The translations under genes were made by a program, and so were the position numbers. Shown one piece after another: positions 53,286 to 62,905 of a stretch of DNA of 64,000 bases; positions within the stretch are counted from its first letter, which is position 1; the number at the start of each line of letters is the position of its first letter. The notes under the pieces are model-generated. The model was not told the DNA's origin. It made no database searches and saw only the letters and a program-made list of their open reading frames with translations. Origin of the DNA: Syntrophomonadaceae bacterium (GTDB lineage Bacteria; Bacillota; Dethiobacteria; DTU022); the NCBI GenBank assembly GCA_007121075.1, contig SKMK01000017.1, positions 1 to 64,000 on the forward strand, read 5' to 3'.

Positions 53286-53637
53286 ACCTTTCTTTAAATG
53301 CGTCTTCTAATGCAGGGGTCGGAGCTAAAATATATATAGCAATTAGCCGGCCCATTTGCAGCCGCACTTATATATCAATTCATCTGCAATATTATAATAC
53401 TTGCCGCCTGCTAAATAAAGGAGTTTTTTACGCACAGGGTAATTTCCAAAAAAATAAATCGAGTATATCGCTTCGGCAGACACCACAGGACGACAAGGAA
53501 CACTACACATTTTATACTAACATAAATAATGGGCAAATCAAAATAATTAGCCCGCTGAAGCTAAAGCAGGGCATATTGATCAAGATATGTTAAAATACTC
53601 CTGTGCGCTTTTAACAACCCAACCCGGAGGTCGGGAC
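53286..53637. other. Intergenic region before the EamA permease
   Basis: The 352 bases hold no convincing gene. The region is A+T-rich and contains TAAAAT near 53590 as a possible -10 with no good -35. Short hydrophilic reading frames here lack ribosome binding sites. Confidence 0.3.
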
Positions 53638-54525
53638 ATGAACATCAATAAAGGCCTGCTTATGGTGTCAGGGGCGGGAATATGCTGGGCTACAACCGGG
53701 CTGTTCGGCACCCTCCTTTTCAGGGAAGGTTTGGACCCGGTAAATGTCGCCTCAACAAGAAGTGTTCTGGCCGCAATCCTGTTTTTAATATTTCTTTTGG
53801 CTGCTCATCCGGAAAAATTGATCGTCAGGCCAAAACAAATCGCTTTGCTTGCCCTGGGCGGTTTAACCGGAATTGCTATTTTTAATGTTTTTTATTTAAG
53901 TACCATCAGCACTGCCGGCATGTCTACTGCAGTTGTCCTGCTCTACACATCCCCGGTTTTTGCCGTAATCATGTCCAGGCTCTTTCTTGGCGAACCCCTC
54001 TCGCCGGTAAAGGCAGCGGCATTAATTACCGCTTTTACGGGAGTAATCCTGGTGGTTGAAGCTTATGACCTTCCCACTTTGATCAATAACCCGCAGGCAG
54101 TGCTGTTGGGCCTTGGCGCCGGTTTTTTCTTCGCCCTGCTTAGCGTATTCGGTAAACATATTTCCGGTTCCACCCACCGCCTCACAACCTCCTTTTATCT
54201 GCTTTTTACCGGATCTATTTTTCTGGCCTTGATCCGGCCTCCCTGGCTGGCAGTTATAGAAGTCCATTCTTCGCCTGCCCTGATGCCGGCCCTGGCCGCC
54301 CTGGTTGTCATTTCAACCTTTTTATCGCACTTTCTCTATATCTATGGTTTAAGCTACCTGGAAGCGGGCAAAGCCAGCATAGCTGTGGCCATTGAGCCGC
54401 CGGCTGCAATTTTTCTGGCTTATATTTTCCTGGGAGAACGGCTTGCCCCCGTACAGTATCTCGGAGTGATCCTGGTCTTAACTGCAGTTTTTTTACTCAG
54501 GCTCCCATCCCCCAAAAAACGATAG
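53638..54525 (+). CDS. EamA/DMT-family permease
   Basis: This 295-residue protein has about ten membrane segments in two EamA repeats, starting GAGICWATTGLFGTLLF and with GLSYLEAGKASIAVAIEPPAA followed by IFLGERLAPVQYLG in the second. The ATG at 53638 follows GGAGG; an earlier ATG at 53587 lacks such a site. It is an exporter of amino acids or metabolites, unassigned. It is the third EamA-type gene of the window counting the broken rarD. Confidence 0.87.
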   Translation: MNINKGLLMVSGAGICWATTGLFGTLLFREGLDPVNVASTRSVLAAILFLIFLLAAHPEKLIVRPKQIALLALGGLTGIAIFNVFYLSTISTAGMSTAVVLLYTSPVFAVIMSRLFLGEPLSPVKAAALITAFTGVILVVEAYDLPTLINNPQAVLLGLGAGFFFALLSVFGKHISGSTHRLTTSFYLLFTGSIFLALIRPPWLAVIEVHSSPALMPALAALVVISTFLSHFLYIYGLSYLEAGKASIAVAIEPPAAIFLAYIFLGERLAPVQYLGVILVLTAVFLLRLPSPKKR

Positions 54526-54642
54526 CATTATACCCCCCTTCCAAAACAGGGCAAAAGCCGATATTATAAGCAAGGCTGTTTTTTTACAGGAGGGCTTTTT
54601 AATCCAGTCTCAAACAGAAGTTATATAATAAGCAAAATTAGC

Positions 54643-56646
54643 TCAGGCCGGATCAATCCGGCACAGGCAATCATAATAAGCGGCCTGGTTTCCCATATCG
54701 GTGATCCGATCAGGGGTCAGGTTGTTTACTGCCGCCCCTGAAAAGTGCCACCATCCTTCATAAACCATGACCGTATCGGGAGGGATGCGATCGCTCACTG
54801 AAACCACCAGCTTAATACTTCCCCGTTTGGAAGAAACGATTACTTGCATCCCATCAGACAGAGATTCTTTTTCAGCCGTTTCCGGGTGGATATAAGCGCG
54901 GGGGTTATCATCCCCGTCTGGAAGCCTGTGTATGGAATGAATCGAGTCCCGGGGGTGAGGGGTTAAAAACCAGTGCCTGTAACCTTGATTCCAGAGGGAC
55001 AGATTGGATAATTCAAGAGGCTCACGATAACAGGGTAGGGCATCACAGCCGTCTTGTTGGGCCGCAGCAGAATAAAAATTGTACTTTCCGTCGGCCGTGG
55101 CGAAAACCCGGTTCGCCCAGGGGATATCGTCCCCTCCCGGAATCAAAAGCGGCCCTTTTCCTCTGATATTTTCAATGTTAATTTCTGTTTCCCCGGTCAG
55201 CGGCCTGATCACCCGGGATAATATATCATCGGGAGCCCAATCAGGGAATCCTTTTATCTCAAGCAGTGAAGCCAGTTCCCTGAAAATCTCATATTCGGCC
55301 CTGCACTCACCGGGGGGATCTACCAGCCGGGGCCCGTAGTTAAGATACTGGTGGCTCATCGCGTTGAAATAAAGATCTTCTTTTTCCAGGAAGTAAGTTG
55401 CCGGCAGGATTAAGTCGGAAACGGCGGCCGTATCGGTTAAAAAATGTTCTGATGTAACCTTAAAAGGAACCCTGGAAAAAGCTTCATGCATCCGGCTGCT
55501 GTCCCCCACCTGGACAAGGGGATTGGAGCGGCTGATATACATGAATTGAACAGCCGGATCGTTAAAATTGAGAAGGCTTTCAGCAAGCCGGGGTTTTGGG
55601 TAATAACGCCGGTTGGGCCCGAGATCGTCGCCCCGAAGGAAAGATTGGTCAATATGGCGGGTTACTCTTAAGTTGGCATAATTGGCCCCTCCTCCGGAAA
55701 CCCCGATATTTCCCGTCAGCGCAGCCAGGGCATCAATAGCCCGGACCATATTACCTCCGTTGCTGTGTCTCTGGGGGCCGATACCAATCAAAATAGCTGC
55801 CGGTTTGGAGCGGGCATATTCTAATGCTAGTTGTTTAATCACTTCCGGATCCAGCCCGGTCAACTCGAAAGCTTTATCAGTAGTGTACTCTTTGCACAAT
55901 CCGGCAAACTGCTCAAACCCGGAGCTGGATTGATCAATAAAATCTTGATCCTGCAAGCCATTTTCAATAATTACCCGGGCCATGGCCAGGGCCAGCACCC
56001 CGTCCGTCCCCGGTTTAATACCGAGATGCAGGTTTGCAGCTTTAGAGGTCGCAGTCCGAACCGGATCAATCACAATTACGCGGGTTCCTTTTTGGCCTGC
56101 CCGCTGAATAAAAGACTGAAGGTGAATAGAGGTGTTGGCCGGGTTGCGCCCCCAGACCAGGATCAGGCGTGAATTAAGCAGATCGTGGTAAGGGTGGGCC
56201 AGTGCAGATCCAAAGTCATACTTCTGAGCGGCCAGGCCGGCTCCCCAGCAGAGGCTGCCCCGGTGGACAGTACAACCGCCCAGAGCGCTGAAGAAGCGGG
56301 ATTCAATATTTTTCAGGAGCCCGCTATAGCCGGCGTCATAATAATGCATCAGTGCCTGCGGACCACCTTTGTCAAGGGCCTTTTGGATTTGATCTTCCAT
56401 TATTTTTAGAGCTTGCGGCCAGTCAATCTCTTTAAAAGAACCGTTTTTTTTAAGGAGAGGATGGCGCAAACGAAGGGGGTGATTGACCCGATCTGCATGT
56501 TCCCTGCCCTTGCTGCAAATTATGCCGCCGGTGGCTGGTTGATCCGGATCGGGGTCAATCGAAACTATCCTGCCCTGTTCTTCTCTGACCACCAGGCCGC
56601 ATTGATCCCAGCAGTTCAGGGGGCAGGTGGTTTTTATAACCTTCAT
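54643..56646 (-). CDS. Molybdopterin oxidoreductase (DMSO reductase family)
   Basis: This 667-residue protein binds one 4Fe-4S cluster through C8, C12, C16 and C44 (CPLNCWDQC and GGIICSKG) and bis-MGD in the following domains; C133 in RGSLCWGAG may be the metal ligand. LGRNPANT-like and LTGNIGVSGGGANYA motifs follow. There is no Tat signal, so it is cytoplasmic. No electron-transfer subunit or chaperone lies next to it. Formate-type, thiosulfate-type or hydratase activities are all possible. It may use tungsten, like the aldehyde oxidoreductase nearby. Confidence 0.88.
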   Translation of the reverse strand: MKVIKTTCPLNCWDQCGLVVREEQGRIVSIDPDPDQPATGGIICSKGREHADRVNHPLRLRHPLLKKNGSFKEIDWPQALKIMEDQIQKALDKGGPQALMHYYDAGYSGLLKNIESRFFSALGGCTVHRGSLCWGAGLAAQKYDFGSALAHPYHDLLNSRLILVWGRNPANTSIHLQSFIQRAGQKGTRVIVIDPVRTATSKAANLHLGIKPGTDGVLALAMARVIIENGLQDQDFIDQSSSGFEQFAGLCKEYTTDKAFELTGLDPEVIKQLALEYARSKPAAILIGIGPQRHSNGGNMVRAIDALAALTGNIGVSGGGANYANLRVTRHIDQSFLRGDDLGPNRRYYPKPRLAESLLNFNDPAVQFMYISRSNPLVQVGDSSRMHEAFSRVPFKVTSEHFLTDTAAVSDLILPATYFLEKEDLYFNAMSHQYLNYGPRLVDPPGECRAEYEIFRELASLLEIKGFPDWAPDDILSRVIRPLTGETEINIENIRGKGPLLIPGGDDIPWANRVFATADGKYNFYSAAAQQDGCDALPCYREPLELSNLSLWNQGYRHWFLTPHPRDSIHSIHRLPDGDDNPRAYIHPETAEKESLSDGMQVIVSSKRGSIKLVVSVSDRIPPDTVMVYEGWWHFSGAAVNNLTPDRITDMGNQAAYYDCLCRIDPA

Positions 56647-56659
56647 ATCTCACTAACCT

Positions 56660-57118
56660 TTACTTGACGATTAAAACATTTGCTCCCGTGCAGTGAGCGA
56701 CTTTATTGCTGACGCTGCCCAGAAACAGCTCGCCGATTCCTTTTAAGCCGCGGTTGCCCAACACAACCAGGTTGACGTCTTCCTTTTGGCTCATTTCACA
56801 GATAGCATCTGCCGGTGACCTGTAGCCGGTTATTACCTCGGTTTTAACATTCAAGCCCTTATCTTTAAAAGGCTGCGCCGCTTTTTCAACTACCTTTTTT
56901 GACTCTTCGGCCACGTGCCTGTTGATCTGTTCCCAGTCAACATCCTTCAAATCCTGAACCTCGGTTACGCCCTGGAAAACACGGGGTGGTGAAAAAAACT
57001 TTTCAATTACCGTGGTAACAATAACTTCCGCTTTCACGGCTTCAGCAATTAAAAGGGCTTCATCCACCACTTTTTGAGAATGCGCTGAACCATCAGTTGC
57101 CAGTAAAATCCGGTACAT
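56660..57118 (-). CDS. Universal stress protein (UspA family)
   Basis: This 152-residue protein starts MYRILLATDGSAHSQKVV and ends in VVLGNRGLKGIGELFLGSVSNKV, which has the Gly-x2-Gly-x9-Gly-Ser ATP-binding pattern. It is of the ATP-binding Usp type. I prefer the ATG at 57118 over the GTG at 57127 because AGGAG lies eight bases before it. Its stop lies 13 bases before the start of the molybdopterin oxidoreductase gene, so the two are probably co-transcribed. Confidence 0.88.
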   Translation of the reverse strand: MYRILLATDGSAHSQKVVDEALLIAEAVKAEVIVTTVIEKFFSPPRVFQGVTEVQDLKDVDWEQINRHVAEESKKVVEKAAQPFKDKGLNVKTEVITGYRSPADAICEMSQKEDVNLVVLGNRGLKGIGELFLGSVSNKVAHCTGANVLIVK

Positions 57119-57236
57119 CTCTTTCACTCCTTTTAAAGATATTAAGAGTTGTTAAATATTAAATGATTCTACATCAGTTACTTGTTTCCCTTTTTCTGAA
57201 ACCCCTAATTTTACAATTAACCTGATCTGTTTTATA

Positions 57237-58217
57237 TCAAAACTCAAGCAGGAAATCGACCAGCTTACGGTCAAAGCGGTCCGGGGCAGTTTCCATGGGA
57301 GAGTGGCCTTCACCCTGCATTACGATCAGCTCCGAATTGGGAAGCAGACGATCAATCTCCTTGCCCTGTTCAGGTGGAATCCAGGTATCATTTTCTCCCC
57401 AGATACAAAACACCGGAATTTCCAATTGATCCAGCTGATCCAACAAGGGGTCAGGTTTGGTGCGCAGTAAATCCGGCCACGTAGTAGCAGTGTTTTCAAT
57501 ATTTAAAGGCAGGTAGTAACCGCTTAATTCATGCTCGGTTGGCTGCTGTCCGTAAGCTGAGGCAAGAAGTTCCTCTATGCGGCTTTGATCGGCAACAAGG
57601 CGGCTACTTAAAATCCTGGCCCATTGTCCTGCCGGGGGATACCTGAGCAGGGCCGCATACGGCGAAGGCTCAAATGGAACCAGTGCTCCGGCAACCAGGG
57701 TGACACTTTCAGCCTGCTCCGGCCTCTGCAGGGCCATGGCCGTTACCGCCGCTCCCCCCATTGAGTGCCCTACCAGATTCCATTTTATTCCCGGAAACAT
57801 TTCTTCCAGCATGCTCCAAAGCAGTTCTCCTCTGGCTTCAGCTGAGTGATCAAGACCCGCTCTCCGTTCACTTAAACCAAACCCGGGTAGATCAACGGCG
57901 ATCACCCGGAATCCCTGCTCCTGTAGTACGGGCGCTGTATAGCGCCATGTAAAAGTTGAAGCCCCCAGCCCGTGTACCAGGAGCACGTTTTTATCCAGGT
58001 CTCCGTCATTTCTCCATTCACGGTAATGCAGTTCAACGCCATTTACTTCAAAAAATTCACTGTTTGAAAATGTCAGCTCTTCACGCGATACCGCCGCTTC
58101 TTCCACCTCGATCAGATATGGCACGATACTGAACAGCGCGAACAGAATCACCAGGAACAGCCCCAACCATTTAAAAATCTTAAGGATTACAGGACCCTTT
58201 TTTGCAAGGTCACCCAA
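57237..58217 (-). CDS. Alpha/beta hydrolase with N-terminal membrane segment
   Basis: This 326-residue protein has a hydrophobic segment at about residues 10-32 and then an alpha/beta hydrolase domain: VHGLGASTFTWR (oxyanion loop), DLPGFGLSERR, and the nucleophile elbow VGHSMGGAA near residue 150. IWGENDTWIPPEQG holds the Asp and GEGHSPMETAP the His of the triad. It is likely anchored on the outer face of the membrane. The substrate is unknown. Confidence 0.87.
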   Translation of the reverse strand: MGDLAKKGPVILKIFKWLGLFLVILFALFSIVPYLIEVEEAAVSREELTFSNSEFFEVNGVELHYREWRNDGDLDKNVLLVHGLGASTFTWRYTAPVLQEQGFRVIAVDLPGFGLSERRAGLDHSAEARGELLWSMLEEMFPGIKWNLVGHSMGGAAVTAMALQRPEQAESVTLVAGALVPFEPSPYAALLRYPPAGQWARILSSRLVADQSRIEELLASAYGQQPTEHELSGYYLPLNIENTATTWPDLLRTKPDPLLDQLDQLEIPVFCIWGENDTWIPPEQGKEIDRLLPNSELIVMQGEGHSPMETAPDRFDRKLVDFLLEF

Positions 58218-58445
58218 AAACCCATCACTCCCGAAAAATAGAGCTTATTTAACCTTGTGTATTTTCTTATCAAACCTTTCATTCCCGGTGCGGATTGCCT
58301 TTAACCTGATTCCAACCCGGGTCAAACTACCCGGAAAGCCTCTGCTGATATTATAACGTACCGGCAGCCGGGCCGCGGCATAATTAGCGGAAAATGAAAA
58401 TCAATTTGTATAGCCGGGTTAGAAACCGATCTTTAACGATCGCTT

Positions 58446-60344
58446 TTAATTTTCCAGTAACCAGCCCAGCGACAGTCGTTTCAGAGCAGCTTCGGTGGGA
58501 TTCCCTGTTTCTGTGTCCCAGCCGGCAAAGCGGTAATAAAGGTCGCGGGCGGCTTCAATTTCATCCCTGTCCAGGACTCTTCCTTCTGAGGGCCCATCGG
58601 GCAGGGGGTTAAACAGGCGCTCCGGCAAAACATCATCCTTCTTGCTAAAACCTTCCCGGGCGTTGAAATGGCGCATCATGTTTATACGTCTTTCTCCAGC
58701 CAGCATCAACTCATAAAGGGACGTATCCCAGCCAAGGCCGTAGCGGCATAGTTCCACCAGCTCAGAAGGTCCGTAAACCTGCCAGACCGGCCCCCATACA
58801 AACTGGCACAAGCAAAGACTGTCGGCTACAGCATAGAAACACTGGCTGTTATAGGCAAAGCGCACCTTTTCCTCATCCACTGTCATCCGGTCGGGCTCAT
58901 AACCTTTCCAGATGCCAATCTGCTTCAGTTTATTCCATACCCCGCTTTTGGGGTTGGCAGATAAAACCGTGTCATGAGCGCTGGATTGATGATCTGCACC
59001 AAAAGGGTTAACAGCATAGACGAGGCCTAAAGAGGGTTTCTGCTGGGGCATATGAGCAGGCAGTTCCTGACCTTTAACGGCAATGCTTAGTTCAGGGAAC
59101 CCATCCCCCAGCTGCCTGGCCGCTTCCCGGGTGCCTTCTGCCAGCATGGCGCCGAAACCCTTTTTGGAGGCGATCTGTTCAATAACTTCAGGCAATACTT
59201 CTTCATTGCCAAAGGTCAGCTCCAATCCACCTGTATCCTTCTTTGTCAGCAAACCCTTTTCAAAACATTCCATCGCAAAAGCAATGGTGGCGCCGCAGGA
59301 AATAGTATCAAGGCCGTACATATTACAGAGCTGGTTGGCATGGGCAATCGCTTCCAGGCTCTTTATCCCGCAGTATGAACCGAGAGCAGCGCAGGTTTCA
59401 AATTCAGGGCCGCCGTAAAGAGGATCGACCATACCCGGCACTTCCACTATTCGCTTGCACCTTACTACACATCCGTAACAGGTATCCCTCTTTTTAAGGA
59501 TGGTCTCTGTCATCTTGGTGCCGGTGATTTTTTCCGCGCCTTCGGGAAACCAGCCAGATTTCCAGTTTCTGGTAACCAGGTGTCCCACCAGGTTCAAACT
59601 TTCAAGATCGCCGGAAGTGCCGTTTTCAGCCAGGTTCCTCAAAACACTGTTAGCCTGGATCCTGTCTTTGGTTTCTGCTGAAAGCTCCTTCACTCTTTCC
59701 TGGTTAACAGGCTTTTGTTTCTTTCCTTTCTTAACCACAACCGCTTTCAGCTTTTTGGAGCCCATCACCGCTCCGGTGCCGTTCCGCCCGTTGGCCCGGT
59801 TACACATATTCATTATCGAAGCATATTTAACCATATTCTCCCCGGCCGGACCGATCTGGGCAATATGGAGGTTATCTTCGGCATGTTCCGCTCTGATCTC
59901 TTTTTCAGCTTCCCCGGTAACCCTGCCCCAGGCTGAAGCAGCGCTGCGCAATTCAGCTTTTTCACCGTTAATGTAAAGATAGACTGGTTCAGGGGCCCGG
60001 CCGCTGAAGATAATCGCATCCCATCCGTTTGCTTTAAGCTCGGCCGGAAAAAATCCCCCGGCCTGGCTGTCGGCGATGGCCCCCGTAAGCGGACTTTTTG
60101 TGGTTACGTTTACCCTGCTCAAACCGCTGATGGGGAGGCCGGTTAAAGGTGAAACTGCCATAACCAGAACATTGCCGGGTGAAAGCGGGTCCACCCCCGT
60201 TTTGATTCGGTTTAAAAAAAGGTATAGTCCGAGCGCCGAACCCCCGGGGTAGAGGCGGTATATTTCACCCGGAATTGTTTTAGCGGCCACTGTCCCGTGT
60301 TCCAAATCAACGCCAAGGACCCTGGCTTCCGGAAATAAACTCAT
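58446..60344 (-). CDS. Aldehyde:ferredoxin oxidoreductase (AOR family)
   Basis: This 632-residue protein matches the tungsten AOR family: the N-terminal domain has GGSALGLYLFLNR and SRVNVTTKSPLTGAIADSQAGG, which contact the bis-pterin. The 4Fe-4S cluster uses DTCYGCVVRCKR near residue 290 with a C-terminal Cys (LCQFVW). It oxidises aldehydes or reduces acids with ferredoxin. The length is normal. No MoaD-like or ferredoxin gene lies next to it. The ATG follows AAAGGAGCGA. It is probably cytoplasmic and oxygen-sensitive. Confidence 0.9.
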   Translation of the reverse strand: MSLFPEARVLGVDLEHGTVAAKTIPGEIYRLYPGGSALGLYLFLNRIKTGVDPLSPGNVLVMAVSPLTGLPISGLSRVNVTTKSPLTGAIADSQAGGFFPAELKANGWDAIIFSGRAPEPVYLYINGEKAELRSAASAWGRVTGEAEKEIRAEHAEDNLHIAQIGPAGENMVKYASIMNMCNRANGRNGTGAVMGSKKLKAVVVKKGKKQKPVNQERVKELSAETKDRIQANSVLRNLAENGTSGDLESLNLVGHLVTRNWKSGWFPEGAEKITGTKMTETILKKRDTCYGCVVRCKRIVEVPGMVDPLYGGPEFETCAALGSYCGIKSLEAIAHANQLCNMYGLDTISCGATIAFAMECFEKGLLTKKDTGGLELTFGNEEVLPEVIEQIASKKGFGAMLAEGTREAARQLGDGFPELSIAVKGQELPAHMPQQKPSLGLVYAVNPFGADHQSSAHDTVLSANPKSGVWNKLKQIGIWKGYEPDRMTVDEEKVRFAYNSQCFYAVADSLCLCQFVWGPVWQVYGPSELVELCRYGLGWDTSLYELMLAGERRINMMRHFNAREGFSKKDDVLPERLFNPLPDGPSEGRVLDRDEIEAARDLYYRFAGWDTETGNPTEAALKRLSLGWLLEN

Positions 60345-60519
60345 TCTATAATCGCTCCTTTATGCGTTATTTATAGTCCCGTCAAATATTCCGGGAAACT
60401 GATCTCTCAACTGCCGGGCCGGTTTAGATTGTCCAGCTCTTTGCTTGTGCATTTTCTATTCGCCCCGCCAAAACCCTGCCTTAAAAAAACTTTAAGCCTT
60501 CCTGTATCTGACAAATATT

Positions 60520-62235
60520 TTAGCGGTCCTGAAAATACTCCTCTACATCTTCCCACGGGCGGGTATTAAAAACATCACTTTTTTCCAGCCAGCCCTTGCG
60601 GGCGATCGATACTCCCAGGTAAGTATCTCTAAAATCTTCCACCCGGTGAGCATCAGGGTTGATTGAAACAAGCAACCCCATCTCCCTGATCTTTTTCAGG
60701 TGCCGCCAGTCCAGATCGAGGCGGGCTGGGCTGGCATTTAATTCCAGTATCACCCCGTTTTCCAGGGCAGTATGTAAAATCTGTTCCAGGTCAAAGGACG
60801 AGCTTTCCCGGCCCAGAAGAAGTCTGTTGGTGGGGTGGCCAAGCATGGTTACCCGGGGATGGCCCAAAGCATGTAGCAACCTGTCAGTCATCTTCTTCCG
60901 CTCCATTTTTAAAGTGGAGTGGACGGAGGCAATTACAAAATCAAGTTTTTCCAGAATCCGATCATCATAATCCAGGTTGCCGTCGGTACGGATGTCAGAT
61001 TCCACCCCGTGAAATATGCCAAGATCAGGATATTTTTCCCGCAGGGCCATAATTTCCTCAGCCTGGTGCTCCAAATCCCTTTCGCTTAAACCCCCGGCAT
61101 AATAAGCGGACTGGCTGTGATCGCTGATGCCCACATATTGATAGCCCTGCTCCCGGCAGTATTCAACCACTTCTTTCAGGGTATTAATCCCGTCACTGTA
61201 GTTGGTATGAATATGAAAAATGCCCCTGATGTCTTCATTTTCCACCAGGGCGGGTAGGGAACCGTTTTCAGCAGCTTCTATTTCTCCATAGTTTTCTCTC
61301 AGTTCCGGCTGAATAAATGGAAGGCCGAATACGGCAAAGAATTCAGTTTCACTGCTGCATTTAAGGGACTCCCCATTGCGAAAAATGCCGTATTCGTTGA
61401 TTTTCAGGCCCATGGTGCGGGCCCGGTGCCGCATGGCTGTATTATGCTCTTTGCTGCCGGTAAAATGGTGGAGGGCAAAAGGATATTCTTTTTTTCCAAC
61501 CACGCGCAAATCGGCGTTGATCCCTTCATTAAGCCGCACCGAAACCTTGGTATCTCCTTGGGCAATCACTTCTTCAACCACGTCAAGTTCTGCAAAAAAC
61601 CCGGTCAGTCCGGCGGGCTCGCTGGTTGAAGCCACCAGGTCAATATCCTTTACAATTTCCCGGCAGCGCCTGATGCTGCCGGCCAGGCTTACTTGATCCA
61701 GAGCTGAAAACTTTTTGATTTCAGCCAGCAAATTCTCAGCTATCTGGAGCGCCTCGTTGTAAAAAAACTGGCCCTCATAACGCCTCAGGAACTCAATCCC
61801 TTCCAGGATATTCTCCTGGGTCTTGGAGCCAAACCCCTTTAGGCCAACCAACCGGTTTTCCCGGCAGGCATACTCCAGTTCGGCCAGCGAAGTTATTCCC
61901 AGCATGTCGTAAAGGGCCCTCACCTTGCGGGGGCCTAGGCCGGGCACCCTGAGCATTTCCAGCAGGCCTTCGGGTATACTTGCCTTTAACTCCTCGTAAT
62001 AAGGCAGCTCCCCGGTAAGGACATATTCTTTGAGCTTTTCGTTCAGGGCTGCTCCGATACCCTTTACATCCTTTAGCTTGTCTTCATGGACCAGCCGCTG
62101 CAGTTCTTCTTCGCCCATCATTTCAACAGTCCGGGCAGCGCTGTAGTAGGCCCTGCTTTTAAAAGGATTTTCTCCTTTAAGTTCAAGGAAAACCCCGATT
62201 TCCTCCAGCATCTTTGCCGTACTCTGTTTTTCCAT
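60520..62235 (-). CDS. polX: DNA polymerase X family protein with PHP domain
   Basis: This 571-residue protein is bacterial PolX. It has an N-terminal helix-hairpin-helix region (DVKGIGAALNEKL and VPGLGPRKVRALYDMLG), a pol-beta-like domain with GSIRRCREIVKDIDLV near residue 190, then a C-terminal PHP domain. The PHP motifs are HIHTNYSDGINTLKE near residue 345, GISDHSQSAYY, HGVESDI and a later NPDAHR. It fills gaps in base excision repair and has 3'-5' exonuclease activity. The ATG two codons after the first ATG has the better spacing to GGAAGGG. Confidence 0.93.
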   Translation of the reverse strand: MEKQSTAKMLEEIGVFLELKGENPFKSRAYYSAARTVEMMGEEELQRLVHEDKLKDVKGIGAALNEKLKEYVLTGELPYYEELKASIPEGLLEMLRVPGLGPRKVRALYDMLGITSLAELEYACRENRLVGLKGFGSKTQENILEGIEFLRRYEGQFFYNEALQIAENLLAEIKKFSALDQVSLAGSIRRCREIVKDIDLVASTSEPAGLTGFFAELDVVEEVIAQGDTKVSVRLNEGINADLRVVGKKEYPFALHHFTGSKEHNTAMRHRARTMGLKINEYGIFRNGESLKCSSETEFFAVFGLPFIQPELRENYGEIEAAENGSLPALVENEDIRGIFHIHTNYSDGINTLKEVVEYCREQGYQYVGISDHSQSAYYAGGLSERDLEHQAEEIMALREKYPDLGIFHGVESDIRTDGNLDYDDRILEKLDFVIASVHSTLKMERKKMTDRLLHALGHPRVTMLGHPTNRLLLGRESSSFDLEQILHTALENGVILELNASPARLDLDWRHLKKIREMGLLVSINPDAHRVEDFRDTYLGVSIARKGWLEKSDVFNTRPWEDVEEYFQDR

Positions 62236-62479
62236 TTTCATCCCTTCCGGCCTGAGTATGATCTTGTTTTCAATTGCCCGTGCCGGACAACAGGCCCAAA
62301 ATTTGCAGCTGCCTGCAGAATGTTCGGAAAACCATCCTAAGCTCCTGTCTACACGATAACCAAAATACAGGGTTTATGCAAATGGAGCTCCGGCGCTATC
62401 CTCCGTTCAAAAAAGGTTTTTTTATGAAAGAAAAGAAGTAAAACCAAAGGAAACACATGTCAAAGAAAGGAGCGTTAGA

Positions 62480-62893
62480 ATGCGTTCACACACAGCTTAC
62501 CTGACTTTTAACACCGAAAAAAGGCGCGGGTATATCAACATCACCGGCGATGTGGAGAAGGCTCTTGATGAAAGCGGCATCAGGGAAGGCTTTGCCCTGG
62601 TATCGGCAATGCACCTGACGGCGGGAGTATATATTAATGACAATGAATCCGGCCTGATCCAGGATATCGATGAAATGCTGGAAAGGCTAGCCCCTTACCG
62701 CAAAGATTACAGGCACCATCGGACCGGGGAAGATAACGGTGATGCCCATTTGAAAAACATGCTGGTCGGCCACCAGGTCTTAATCCCGATCACCGGGGGC
62801 AATCTCGATTTCGGCCCCTGGCAGCAGGTTTTTTATGCCGAATTCGACGGCAGACGCAAAAAAAGGGTTGTAATCAAATTGATTGGCGATTGA
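62480..62893 (+). CDS. YjbQ/UPF0047 family protein
   Basis: This 137-residue protein matches YjbQ (secondary thiamine-phosphate synthase-type) with [38 protein letters not shown] and [17 protein letters not shown]. The fold is a small beta-barrel with a conserved His/Asp site. It is a widespread single-gene family; its activity in vivo is not settled. The ATG follows AAAGGAG. It is convergent with carB. Confidence 0.92.
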   Translation: MRSHTAYLTFNTEKRRGYINITGDVEKALDESGIREGFALVSAMHLTAGVYINDNESGLIQDIDEMLERLAPYRKDYRHHRTGEDNGDAHLKNMLVGHQVLIPITGGNLDFGPWQQVFYAEFDGRRKKRVVIKLIGD

Positions 62894-62905
62894 TTATCCA
62901 GAAAA

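Noticed and set aside
53261-53593. 110-residue plus-strand frame before the EamA gene
   Set aside because: Low-complexity, no family resemblance and no ribosome binding site; it overlaps the start of the GH63-like gene.
54553-54599. Terminator after the EamA gene
   Set aside because: Pairing of AAAAGCC with GGCTTTT is possible but the loop is long and competing weak stems exist, so it was not listed as a feature.
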